64,000 bases of DNA from Notospermus geniculatus (taxonomy: Eukaryota; Nemertea; Pilidiophora; Heteronemertea; Lineidae). Positions 32,657 to 43,676 of the stretch are shown here, piece after piece. The DNA lies in assembly GCA_002633025.1 (NCBI GenBank), contig NMRB01000169.1, positions 306,729 through 370,728 on the forward strand, read 5' to 3'. Every line of letters starts with the position of its first letter. The stretch's first letter is position 1. Under the pieces are notes generated by a model, which did not search any database, was not told the origin of the DNA, and saw only the letters and a program-made list of their open reading frames with translations. The position numbers and the translations under genes are program-made.

Positions 32657-33032
32657 TATATTGAGAACATTTTCTCCATGGACTACTCTCCTCACCACAC
32701 CTCGCCGCACCAACAGTGCCTTCATTTTCAATGAGTTGGGCACTACTCCACCACATCTTGCTTTATGGGGATGTTAGGTCGACCTTGCGATGGCACAGAA
32801 CAGGCGCAGACGGACTTTTCCGGATCACTTTGCGTCTGAGACACGACAGCGTGGAACAAATCAGCCGTCGATCTGGTGTGACATGACTGCAGTTGCGTCT
32901 CAATTACGAGGATCGGGATCAGTCGCCGATCAAAAAGATCACGAATCGCAAGAGTTGAACCTCAACTTCTGTGTCGTCCCGACGGGCGTAATCCATTCGC
33001 AGGTGACATTAGGGCATGTGCAGCCAAACAAT

Positions 33033-33255
33033 ATACTTTATCCTCGCCTCTAAGAGGTCAGTCATTAATGTCCAGAAAGTGACACTTTCTAGGCAAGTCT
33101 AGGCATTGCCAGGTCATTGTGAGTACAATATTCCAACAAACTTCCTCGTTCTGATTGGTCGAACAAAGAACGAAGCATCGCCGCCAGTTATGGAATGGAA
33201 CAAAGGCGCAGTCATGAGTACTCTGGACTGACCTCTTAGAGGCGAGGATAAAGTA
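33033..33255. repeat. 223-bp inverted-repeat element
   Basis: ATACTTTATCCTCGCCTCTA is mirrored by TAGAGGCGAGGATAAAGTAT; arms extend to about 31 bp (adds AGAGGTCAGTC). Interior non-coding. Confidence 0.75.
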
Positions 33256-34034
33256 TCTGCGTGAACGCAGAGTTGCGGAGGCTTCATAAATATGGCCCCT
33301 GAACGGGTATTGGTAAACAGAGAAATCAAGAAATGAAGAAATCGCATTGTTACAAAAGAAGGCGCTCCTACGCTCGCACCAATCTGTTACGCCGTGCTCA
33401 CAGGATTGTGGGTAATCAAGATGGCGCCGGATGATTGACAGCGAACTTCTTTCTTGGCTGATCATGTGATCCCTCGATCAGTGTAGTTTCTAGGATCAAA
33501 ATACCTACAAATCTCGCTTATTATGAGATTTGTTACTTGCCATGCAATTATTGACAAAAATCTGTAAATATTTTTGCATTAAACGAAGCCAATAACTTGG
33601 ATTTATTTTATCAACCAAGATTCCTACGCTGTGATGAGGTCGCGGACGTACACGTCGGCCAAATCTGGCCGATGTGATGCGTTCCACGGCTACACAGGTC
33701 TGTGCAAAAGCAGTCTCACGCAAGCAGTCTCGCGCAGCCTGTGTGTACACAATGAAGAAATCGAGAACTCCCAAGATCGATTAGTTAGACCTCTGTCTTT
33801 CGACATTATTCAGTTCGCACGTGTAAGGCCATATAAATAAAATGTTTGATTAGCATCTTTCCACTCTCAACTTTTGACGAAGGCGGGAGTTTTTTTAAAA
33901 TGTTTTATTGAGTTTGAGGATGCAACTTAGTATGGTAACCACGGTAACCATCTTGATGAGGCCGAATTTGATTGGATGTTGGTGCGTGGTGATGTACTTC
34001 ATGCCGAGCACGAATGAAGATAAAATCCCCACAT

Positions 34035-34690
34035 CTATAAAACGAAGACCCCCACAACTATATAACGAAGACCCCCACATCTATAAAACGAAGACCCAGC
34101 TATAAAATGATGAACTGTGTCAGTCACCAGTGTATAACCACAATGAAGGGTCCAAAATGGAAGAGTTACCCTCAGAGAAAAGGGTCCAAACGGTAATTGT
34201 TGGTCGGATTTGAACGGGGTTGCTTTTAATCAACATATCTCAGAAAATGTTAATACGAATCTGCTGTCAGATCTGGGCCATCTCTTACCCTTTTCATAGG
34301 GAAAGGGTCTGAACTTTAGGAAACTGATCCCTGTAGTAATGTCATTTGAATGAACCCAACTATAAAACGAAGACCCCCACAGCTATAGAAGACCCAGCTA
34401 TAAAATGATGGGCTGTGTCAGTAAGCAGTGAATAACCACAATGGAGGGTCCAAAATGGAAGAGCTACCCTCAGAGAAAAGGGCCCAAATGGTTATTACTG
34501 GTCGGATTTAAACGGGGTTGCTTTTAATCAACAGATCTCAGAAAATGTTAATACGAATCTGCTGTCAGATCTGGGCCATCTCTTACCCTTTTCATAGGGA
34601 AAGGGTCTGAACGTGAGGAAATTGACCTCTAATAATGCCTCTAATAATGCCATTGGAAGGAACCCAACTATAAAACGAAGACTCTGCTAT
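34035..34690. repeat. ~300-bp tandem duplication with ATAAAACGAAGACCC motifs
   Basis: A block beginning GCTATAAAATGATG and containing CAGATCTGGGCCATCTCTTA is repeated with a 298-bp offset at that point (34,101 to 34,399). Short CTATAAAACGAAGACCCCCA units flank each copy. Non-coding. Confidence 0.85.
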
Positions 34691-35779
34691 ATCACAAGGT
34701 GTTTTACATGTCAGATCATCTTAGGCCCGGTCGTTTTCTATTTTTGTTCCAGTCTTTGATGTCGAATTTTGCAACGAATTTCATGCCATAGTCCCTACCA
34801 TGCTTGCTTTTATTTTCGGAAATAACTGCCCATACACAAGTGCGAACTGAATAGATGTAGAGAGACAAGGTCTAACTAATCGATAGTCAAAGTTCTCGAG
34901 TTCTTCATGTCTTGATTTCTCTGTTTCCCAATACCCCCCTGAACACGGTTACGATTCCCTGCGCGCCGATGCTGCTTGTTCCACGATGTTCGTACACTTT
35001 CGGTTTTGTGACCTGCCCATGATTGCGACACTTGATGCTGACTGTTGCGCCGTAGTGCAGCCAATCGCAGTGTGACCTGACATCCGCATTAGTCCACTGC
35101 ATGTACTCTAAGTAGGCCTATAAAGTGCACAACTAGGACTGAGAACATTTCCTCAATGAATTACTCTCCTATTTATACCTCATCGAATGTAACTGAGTGC
35201 TGCTGAAATCCCTGGTATTCAAGGATTCGAGACTGTTTCATCGCATTTTACAGTAATCACACATGTCCCACAAAACTTCCCCTCTCCTACACAATTGCAC
35301 CACAAAGACAGTGGGTCCATACAGCATGACTGACAGCACTAGCACAGCCAATCAGGAAACACTTGTTTCATTCATACCAATGTGTATTGTAAGAGCTAAT
35401 GGGGTATACTCATTGTGAGGAATAGCACAGCTGAATGAATGCTGGCCAAAAAACCTCGTAAAATCTTTATTTGCTGATGGATTTTCTTCGTTTTTGAAGT
35501 ACTAGGCAATACCCGTTTGGTGGCGGAACTGCTAAATTCATGCGTCATTAGGAGCACTTGGTGGTGGTAATGCGAGGTTGAGATCTGGTCCGACTCCCAC
35601 CCCGCTCCGACTCCGAGGTGCAAAATTTCCGATTTTTCAAGTTGGAGGCGGGTTCTGTTTGTTCTCCTAGAATGAGTAAACACCATTGCTTTGGAAAACC
35701 TCGTTGTATTTGATGACGTAGTTCCCAAAAAGGAATCCTCTGGATTGCGAGTCGAGACTCGGAACGTATCTGAACATCC

Positions 35780-35890
35780 CTAATGACGTCATCCCCGTTC
35801 GAGTGGCGTAATGACGTCATTCCGCCGCACATGACGTTGCCGACGTCACGGATGACGCGACGGCAATCTCGGTGACGCCATGACGTCAAT
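35780..35890. promoter_or_regulatory. Cluster of TGACGTCA (CRE/ATF-like) palindromes
   Basis: TGACGTCAT/ATGACGTCA occurs several times in about 110 bp, with further half sites (TGACGT, GACGTCAC). These match the CREB/ATF palindrome. No gene start lies next to them, so they may be an element-borne feature rather than a working enhancer. Confidence 0.35.
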
Positions 35891-36050
35891 AGGCCTGAAC
35901 AGCATTGTTATTTTCGTCAATATCTTAATATTTCGAAAACTATAAGTGATATCAAAATTCGGGCTTCGTAAGGACACTTCCCAGGCCCGTCTGCACTTGC
36001 ATACCAAGTTTGGCGGCGATCCGTTCATTAGTCTCGGAGAAAATCGCGAA

Positions 36051-36082
36051 CACACAAACAAACAAACAAACAAACAAACAAA
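36051..36082. repeat. (ACAA)n microsatellite
   Basis: About seven ACAA/CAAA units end a segment (35,890-36,080) that reads like the 3' tail of a small dispersed element (GATCCGTTCATTAGTCTCGG shortly before the repeat). Confidence 0.7.
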
Positions 36083-36800
36083 CTCTTGTCAAATTTTAGT
36101 ATGATTCTGCTAGTCAGAGCATTTGAAATAATTTGGTACTGTTTGAATTTGACACACACTGCCAGAAAAGTGACTTTGACGCTTCAGCCAGGTCCCTAAT
36201 TAGTGCTAATTAGGGTTCTTATCACACTGTTACCACACACATGATCTTAATTGCTACCCCAGCGCTGATTGGACAATACATTTTCACCATAAATTCGTAC
36301 CTAATTATGGGTAAATGTATATTTATTTGTATTTTATTATATCTTTTTCTCACATATGAACACGCGATAATTCAGTGCATTTGAGAACACACAGATATTC
36401 ACTTGCAAATTACAGTAAATTAAAAAAAAATACGTTATCAATATCAAAGCCGAATTGATGCCTGACGATTGCCGGTGGATTCGGGGATTGTATCACTTTA
36501 AGACCTTCGAAAACCGTACCGTACATCAGTCCAAAATTCCGTCCAAACCCGCGGCGAAGCGCCTCGGGTTTGGACTACATTTTAACGCCATCCTTGCGGG
36601 TTTGGTGTCACAACCAAGACCCTCCGCCTCGGGTTTAATTCCTTAATTGTAAATATCTGAGGTAAACACATATTTTATTCAATAAATGATTTATTGGATA
36701 GATCTTTCTTTGTTATTGACTTTGTCTCATCTCTGTCTCTGGTTGTTGTTGTTGAACGAACCCCTTGATAACTCCATTAGGAAATTTGTTGCAGAAATAC

Positions 36801-37179
36801 TAAACTCCCTACGCAGTTGTGTATCGCGCCCCCTTCGGTTTACCGCTCTCCACAACTGCTTAACTTGGATGTGTTCGCCGCGGTTGGTCAACAGATGGCG
36901 TCAGGGCATGGCGCAAATTTTACAGCCTATCAGCACGCTGCTTTCAGAACTCTTTGGCCCGTTGGCAACCGATGTTCTTGTGCTACCATGGCTACGAACC
37001 GCTCGGCCAATGAAAAAGTGTCTCAGGCCAGCTTGGTTACCGGTTGCTCGGTGCTCTCATTGGTCGACTCTCTCAGCGCCATCTGTTGGCCAACCGCGGC
37101 GAACACATCCAAGTTAAGCAGTTGTGGAGTCGAGCGAGTAAACCGAAGGGGCGCGACTCACAACCGCGTAGGGAGTTTA
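36801..37179. mobile_element. 379-bp MITE with 9-bp TSD (MULE-like)
   Basis: TAAACTCCCTACGC and GCGTAGGGAGTTTA are perfect inverted ends, and further inverted blocks (CTTAACTTGGATGTGTTCGC / GCGAACACATCCAAGTTAAG) lie inside. CAGAAATAC is duplicated at 36,792-36,800 and 37,180-37,188. The two overlapping plus-strand ORFs across it are by-products of this structure. Confidence 0.85.
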
Positions 37180-37189
37180 CAGAAATACA

Positions 37190-37960
37190 TGTAGACCTTC
37201 CCAAATTGACTCATTTTACATAATCTTACATCATCTAGTTGATATGAGCCACTCACCTAACTGCACCTTGCACCCCTATCATGGTTATAAGTGAGCCATT
37301 CCAATCCTCTAAAGTAGCACAGGTTAAGCAATCATGTCTATCAAGGCAAGGGGGAATTCATAATGGTAAATACGGCCCAAACATGCTACAAATTGTGACC
37401 CTCCGCTACAAAACCAGTGTGAAGTCGCTCGGAAAAAATGAGCCCAAACGTACTGGCATGACACCTGAAGATAAAGACAGAAAAAGAATCACTCAGACTT
37501 CACAACAGACACGCAGACAATACTGAATTTGACAAATACAATGATCCGAACTTGCCAACCTCAGAGTGACTGATGATTGGTTTTGTGGTGGAGGGTTACA
37601 TTTGTCAATTTCGGTGCTGTATGTCTGTTGGGAAGTCGGAGTGATCTTGTCTCTCCTGGTGTCAAGCCAGTACGTTTTGGCTCATATTCCATGCGACTTT
37701 ACACTGGTTTTGTGCTGGAGGGTCACAATTGAGCATTGTAAAATCGTTAATTGTCTTCGGATTTGAAAATTTAAAAGTATATTTTGATGTAAAAAAGAAT
37801 TCTCTGTTCAACTGCATAACTTTTTGGCAATACAACACCTATTTTTCATTTTGTTATAAATTAGGCAGAGAAGGAAAACAATAGAATTACGCAAAGTCAA
37901 CATCTCAGCTCTCCAAATCGGACCCCTCTGAAACGCGTTTCACACGGGTCCGATGGGTCA
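37190..37960. other. Gene-poor stretch
   Basis: Nothing supported. Short ORFs have no recognisable domains, and I see no bounded repeat. Confidence 0.35.
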
Positions 37961-37968
37961 GTGGAGCC

Positions 37969-38057
37969 TAAAGCCTGCCGCACACTCGAGCTATCTGCTG
38001 AGCAAAAAGTTATTCGAGACCGTTTGCTCAGCAGAGCTCCAGTGTGCGGCAGGCTTA
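37969..38057. mobile_element. 89-bp minimal palindromic MITE
   Basis: TAAAGCCTGCCGCACACT and AGTGTGCGGCAGGCTTA are inverted ends; inner arms (CTGCTGAGCAAA / TTTGCTCAGCAG) pair as well, so nearly all the element can fold on itself. Confidence 0.65.
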
Positions 38058-39173
38058 AGGGATGTAAATGTAATGTCTGCCTCCGAACCAAGTGAGACTT
38101 TGGCAGAACCCTTTACGGGTGGTGGCAGCGAAAATAGAGAAAACGAGTTATAACTGGTGTGAAGTACCAATTTAGTGACCAGATCCAACATGGATTTTTG
38201 GTCAGTCTGATGTCTTAGGTGTCTGAAATCATATGGACATTTCAATTCAGTAGCTTTTATACCCCTAATTAACTCTTTGAGGTCGCGCCATTATTTGAAA
38301 AGACTGTCTTTTTGGAGGGGGTCCGACATGGTGCTAGTAATTTTGATGTAGCTTCTTAACCGTACTTGACTTTGAAGTACTCTTTTAACAGAACATAGGC
38401 AGGACCACGCTCGTTACTTAGGTCCTCAGCATAGACTAGTACCTGGTCCTACCGATGGTGTCGCTTTTGAATTTGCTGAATGGTAGGACCAGTCGTGGCC
38501 GCCATTATCCCCGGAATCCAGGGGAAAACTGTTAACCAATGGGAAGGCGTACATCGTGGAGCACGTGTTTTGCAGTTTATTGTAAACATCATGGGTGCCC
38601 TCGCTTCAACCGTCATTGGGACGAATTGACGATCAACCAGGAGTTTTTATCTTGTACAATCTAAATGGATATTATAATCGAAACACACGTGGATGAACGG
38701 ATGATGCAGGTAAGTTTTTAAGGCCCGAACAATCGCAAATTTACACATTTAATCGAGCTATTCCCCTGTACATTTTTGTACAGAGTGATGCATGCGGAAA
38801 ACTGCTCGATCAAACATTCCTTTCAACCCCTAAACCAAGTTTTTATCTGTTATTATAGAAGTTACTAATCTAAGAGGGCTAACATATGTCGATTCAGTTG
38901 TTGACATGCACAGAAAACCCTTATTTCGGTGGTGTTTTGTTGGGAATTAATGACGTCATTTGTTCAGGCCTCCGCGCAAATAGTAGTTCTGATTTCTGCC
39001 ACATGCGCCACCCCTGACCAATCACATTTGAGAACGGCATGGCCACTACCCGTCCTAACATTTGTTAATTTCATTACGTAAAAGAGTTAGGACGGGCTTC
39101 CAGTCCATCCTCAGCAAAGCCGCTGCGACGTCACATTCACACTCAGTCGCGTTCTGAACAGGGCCAGTTTTAA

Positions 39174-39553
39174 AGCAAATGGCTCGCGGGGTTTGTTTAC
39201 ATTCAGTTGGGCGCCATCTCAATATCAAGCGTCATTTTGAGAAAAAGGCGAAAGAAGGATTTTAGTTTAATGGGAAATGCATTAGGCAGCCGAACTTCGG
39301 AGGCATATTCTGCAAAATCTGCCGCTTCAAAATCAATGTGATTTGCACAAAATGTACATTTTGACTGACTGAATTTGAAAACGTCATTAACCCATTTTTA
39401 CAAATTTTTAATGGAACCTCGTCCCCAGTGTTTACGTTCGAATATTTGCACAGGTTTTGCATATGACTGGAGCACGGCTTTGCCTGGAGGCTAGATTCAC
39501 TCTCTATGGAAGGCACCACCAAAAATGTAAACAAACCCCGCGAGCCATTTGCT
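39174..39553. mobile_element. TTAA-flanked MITE, copy 2
   Basis: Very close to 1985-2366 over the full length, same ends and TTAA on both sides (39,170-39,173 and 39,554-39,557). Two copies on separate TTAA sites confirm the boundaries. Confidence 0.85.
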
Positions 39554-39767
39554 TTAAGCACAATGACGTTTAACTAATTTCCTCAGATATTTCTTGGTGT
39601 TGGTGGTGGAGCGTGCAAACTGGGCATGTAGGCCTATAGTATGGCAAGAGGCCTTTCCCACAACGTCAGTCCCGGTCACACAGCCAATTCGAAAGTATTT
39701 TTGCTCCATTTTTGAACAAAAAAAGTCGCTAAAGTCGCGGTTAAGAGAGGGGGCGTATCCTCCTTCG

Positions 39768-40600
39768 TATATCGGGTGGCCCCCAAAAATGACCCCCTAA
39801 GGATTTTCCAATAAATTTAAATTTAACACTATGCAAGCTGCACTCTTGATATTTTAGACATGCAAGTATACGGATATTAGCAATCTATTGTAACAAAATT
39901 CAGCTCTAAATATTGAACAGTTTTGACATGACGAAAAAATCAATATTACGAGTCAAAAAATTTTATGCCCGACTGAAACAAATGTCGGGAGGTGTAAAAC
40001 GTATCACATCGAAATTAAACACCGCGTATTTCACTGACCACCAAATGGAATTTTCTGAAATTTTACCTGCATAAAGAAGGAGATGCTCTCTGCTTATAGT
40101 ACAAATTTCAATTTTGTACTTTGAAGGGTTAGTGTGCTAGAGCAAAAAAAGGATCAGGTACCCAAAACTCCAAATCCCACACGTGTAGGTGCAGTGACAG
40201 TGCAATTTTCAGTACCAGATTCTATTTTCGCTGTAGCAGATTAGCCGTTCGTGGTATGAACGTGAAATTTATAACACGGATGCAGAAAGTCCTGCAAATA
40301 ATGCAGGTGAAATTTCAGAAAATTCCGTCAGATGGTATGAAAGATATGAAGTGTTTAAGTTCGATGTGATCCCCGCATGACATTTATTTCACTCCGGCAT
40401 CAAATTTTTTGACATATAATTTTGATTTTTTTTGTCGTGTCAAAACCGTTCAATATTTAGTGCTGAAACTTTTACAATAGATGGATAATATCCTTATATT
40501 TGCATGTATTTGCATGTCTAAAATATCAAGGGCCCAGCTTTCATAGTGTTGAAATTATTGAAAAATCCTTAGGGGGGTCATTTTTGGGCCACCGGATATT
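39768..40600. mobile_element. 833-bp fold-back element, TATATCGGGTGGCC family
   Basis: The left arm starts TATATCGGGTGGCCCCCAAA and the right arm ends GGGCCACCGGATAT. Arms of about 270 bp are inverted (GACATGCAAGTATACGGATA versus TATCCTTATATTTGCATGT). Related termini bound the 46,799-50,384 element. No coding capacity. Confidence 0.75.
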
Positions 40601-40840
40601 TACATCAAACGCGCGCGAAAGGGAAATTTAATTCTCTTTCATTTGCAAGTAATTTCAGCTAAATCGAACCAATAATAAGTGAGTTATAAGCAAAAGAATG
40701 CGGTAGTCTCGGGCACCTAAACTGAGTTATCTCGGCCTTGGGCGCCAAAGAGTTAAACCACCCTCCGACGTGGTTTATGCCAGACTTGAAGCTTAGCTTC
40801 AGTTGGTGCAGTTGGCGAATTCATGCTTGTTCCAACTTAA

Positions 40841-41082
40841 GGGCCTATCACACAGTAGTAGTTCTCAAAATGTCCTGCCCCGTCCTAAAAAATCGTAAAA
40901 CGGGCTAGAACGTGTAACCCTTGGCAAAATAATGCCTCGATGTTCTGGAGCACCCCGTCCATGAAGTTCGTAAAAAGACTGTAAAACGTTGCCACTACGT
41001 CCACTCCGTTCGCACACAGTTTGAGCTCGTTCGGCCAAATTTTCAAGAACGTACTGAGAACTACTTCAGTGTGATGGGGGTA
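40841..41082. mobile_element. ~240-bp MITE, copy 1, at TTAA
   Basis: The outer blocks CACACAGTAGTAGTTCTCA and TGAGAACTACTTCAGTGTG are inverted. It is almost identical to 41,839-42,082 in the same orientation. TTAA borders both sides (40,837-40,840 and 41,083-41,086). Confidence 0.7.
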
Positions 41083-41838
41083 TTAAGGGCTAGCCAACAT
41101 TGTGAATTTTTGGAGCATTGAAAATAAAACATGTCAAAATACCATAAAAGTACAAGTTGTATGACGAAAATGAAGGCACCTGCGGGATCTATCAGTCGAA
41201 AGGAATTGAATGAGATACATCTTAGAATGCACTAATTAGCTACTAAGCTGAAACAAAACACTAGTTGTCGGAACACTTTCCCAAGAAGTGGCACACTTTG
41301 AAGATCAAACAACATGCGTATCGTAAAGTTCGTCGTTTTTTCTACCCAGTCTACCCCTTTCGGTAGCATTATTTTTAACAGACATAGAGTACTCCACAAG
41401 TGAACTGCATGAATGCTGCCAATTTTCCAAAAACAGGGCGGCCATATTGGATCTGGCTTTTACTTCCTGGTTCTCTTCTAATGTACTGTATGCTGTGTGC
41501 GTGTATGCTGTCTATGAAGTGCTGGTCAAGACACCCTTGCCACCCCAGGTTCTATGGGTTTGTGGCATTGCTGTCACTCCCTGAATGTGTCATTTACATG
41601 TTTCTTCTCTAAGAAAATTGTACCTGTTTTTCATGTTCGGCGAATTTCTTTGTTTTGGATTAGATAATTTAATTAACTTGTAATTCTTGGGATTTTGCTC
41701 ATTTCCTGTGTCTATACAGCACAGTGATCACAATGGACCCAAACAAAAGTCAAGTGGGGGTGTCTTTACTGCTTTTCTCAGAGGGGCCTGGATTGAAGCA
41801 CTATGAAAATTCACAATGTCGGCTCGCCCTTAAGTTAA

Positions 41839-42082
41839 GGGCCTGTCACACTGAAGTAGTTCTCAAAACGTCCTGCCCCGTCCTAAAAAATCGTAAAACG
41901 GGATAGAACGTGCAACCCTTGGCAAAATAATGCCTCGATGTTCTGGAGCACGCTTCCCGTCCATGAAGTTCGTAAAAAGACTGTAAAAAGTTGCCACTAC
42001 GTCCACTCCGTTCACAGACAGTTTGAGCCCGTTCGACAAAATTTTCAAGAACGTACTGAGAACTAGCTCAGTGTGATGAGGG
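41839..42082. mobile_element. ~240-bp MITE, copy 2
   Basis: Same element as 40,841-41,082 in direct orientation, with TTAA at the left and TTAG at the right. Differences are scattered point changes and one small insertion. Confidence 0.7.
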
Positions 42083-42747
42083 TATTAGGCTTTAAGCTCA
42101 ATTTTGGCTTACGACGCAGTGGTGCATATACGGACCAGTTCGGGCCAATAGTGTTCTAACAGTGCATGATCTCACTCCACAAAACGTTTTAACTTGACAA
42201 ATGGTAACACTCGATAAATACCAATGTCATTTCTATATATCTTCACTCAAGACGAGTAAGACATGTCACAAAAGAACCTGCGTGTTCCTTCACAATTGCC
42301 ATTCAAAAATTTATGCTAATTCGTGATATTGATATCTTTTAAACCGATTAGCATTTGAACACATTCAGCTATATATACATGTAATGTGGTATCAAGAATG
42401 CATGCTCCTATAATACAGGAAGTTTCCGGTTTATTTTGCTTGAATAGAATAAGAAATAAGAAGTGGGAAATTTTCGCCCTGATGGTTTGGGCAAATTTTT
42501 CAATGCCTCAAATTGGGATAGAAATTTTTTCCCATTTTGAGAAATTTTCTTAAAATGACATGTTTTTGTCTGATTTTTCGGGCGATAATTTCTCAAAATG
42601 GCGAAACAATTTTACCCCAATTTGAGAAATTGAAAAATTTGCGCAAAAGGGCAAAAATTACCATTTTTTATTTTTTTTTATTTCTTACTCCCTTCTTGGC
42701 CCAGTCAGACCCCAGCCCTCATATTCTTAATAGTATGCAGTCAGGTA

Positions 42748-43361
42748 CAGTCATGGACATAAGTTTATATACACCTGATATCTCGAATAATTATTTCAAA
42801 TACTACTGGGCCAATTTTAACACGGTTGTTTCATATGCAAGTACATCATGTTGGTCATATTTCCTCATCGAAATTGTGTAAATTGTGGAAAAAACAACAC
42901 CAAATAAAAGTCAATTTGTTTATTAAGTAATTTTATTGTGATTTTTGCAGCAGTTGTGCAAGAATGGAACTTTTTAAGGATTTTGGGCTTCGTTTCATCG
43001 AAACCTGTTGAGTGGTCGGTGAGATACATTCGAAATTATCAAACATTTTCTAATTTGAAATTTTCATATTTTTGAGGAAATCCTGATGCCATTAGATGCC
43101 AACCTCAGAATATGGGTTAATGAAATTGTGAGCTTTTTTGCGTTAAGCAGGCAGAATGTACTCCATGTTTGATATTTTGAAAAACAGTTTGTCGGTATGT
43201 TAAAAGTCAAAAAATTACAAAATTGTGCATTTTTAGCTCAGTTCTACCGCTATCTTCTAATGAACTTCCACATGGAAGAAACCATGTTAAAGACGGCCCA
43301 GTAGTACTAGTATTTGAAATAGTCAAGGTATCAGATGTAGATAAACTTATGTCCATGACTC
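42748..43361. mobile_element. 614-bp Tc1/mariner-like MITE
   Basis: TA followed by CAGTCATGGACATAAGTTTA, mirrored by AAACTTATGTCCATGACTC followed by TA. The inverted similarity also covers inner parts (ACTACTGGGCC / GGCCCAGTAGT). The terminus and TA target fit Tc1-like elements. It ends about 235 bp before the start codon of the immunoglobulin gene. Confidence 0.8.
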
Positions 43362-43597
43362 TAGATAAGAGTTAAGTTTCGCAACATCCCGGTTTGGCCA
43401 AAGACTTAGTTTATCTACTTTTCGCGTATTATCGGACTGATAGAAAATCGTGACCTAAATATAGTCGTAGCTCTATCGAAGCTATTGCGAAAACCCCTAA
43501 TGGTGGCCAAAATTCTTTTCACGTTTTCCGAACTTCCTTGTTCGCTTTCATTAAAGCGTAGACGAACGCAGGGTATATCAATAAAGCAGACAGAACT

Positions 43598-43676
43598 ATG
43601 GCCGACGGGCACTCACTCGGTGTGTATGTCTTCGTGACATACATGACGTTAGTGTCTCACGTCCATCTCGTCAAAG
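43598..43676 (+). CDS. Ig gene exon 1, signal peptide
   Basis: ATG GCC GAC ... GTC AAA G|gtaagt: 26 codons plus one base (phase 1), hydrophobic core, perfect donor. The 5' UTR is probably within 43,380-43,597; no TATA box is obvious. Confidence 0.75.

Larger units (their letters stand above)
38273..40752. mobile_element. Possible 2.5-kb TTAA-flanked element hosting other MITEs
   Basis: TTAA (38,269-38,272) followed by CTCTTTGAGGTCGCGCC, and GGCGCCAAAGAG followed by TTAA (40,753-40,756), could be the ends of one piggyBac-like non-autonomous element. It contains the TTAA MITE 39,174-39,553 and the fold-back 39,768-40,600. Terminal repeats are short and imperfect, so this is tentative. Confidence 0.4.

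Noticed and set aside
34035-34690. CRISPR-like or other spaced direct repeat array
   Set aside because: It is a two-copy tandem duplication with diverged short units, in an animal genome, and has no regular spacers.
36686-37194. Overlapping plus-strand ORFs of 143 and 125 codons
   Set aside because: They cover the 379-bp MITE with exact 9-bp TSD; the open frames do not continue outside it and show no domain.
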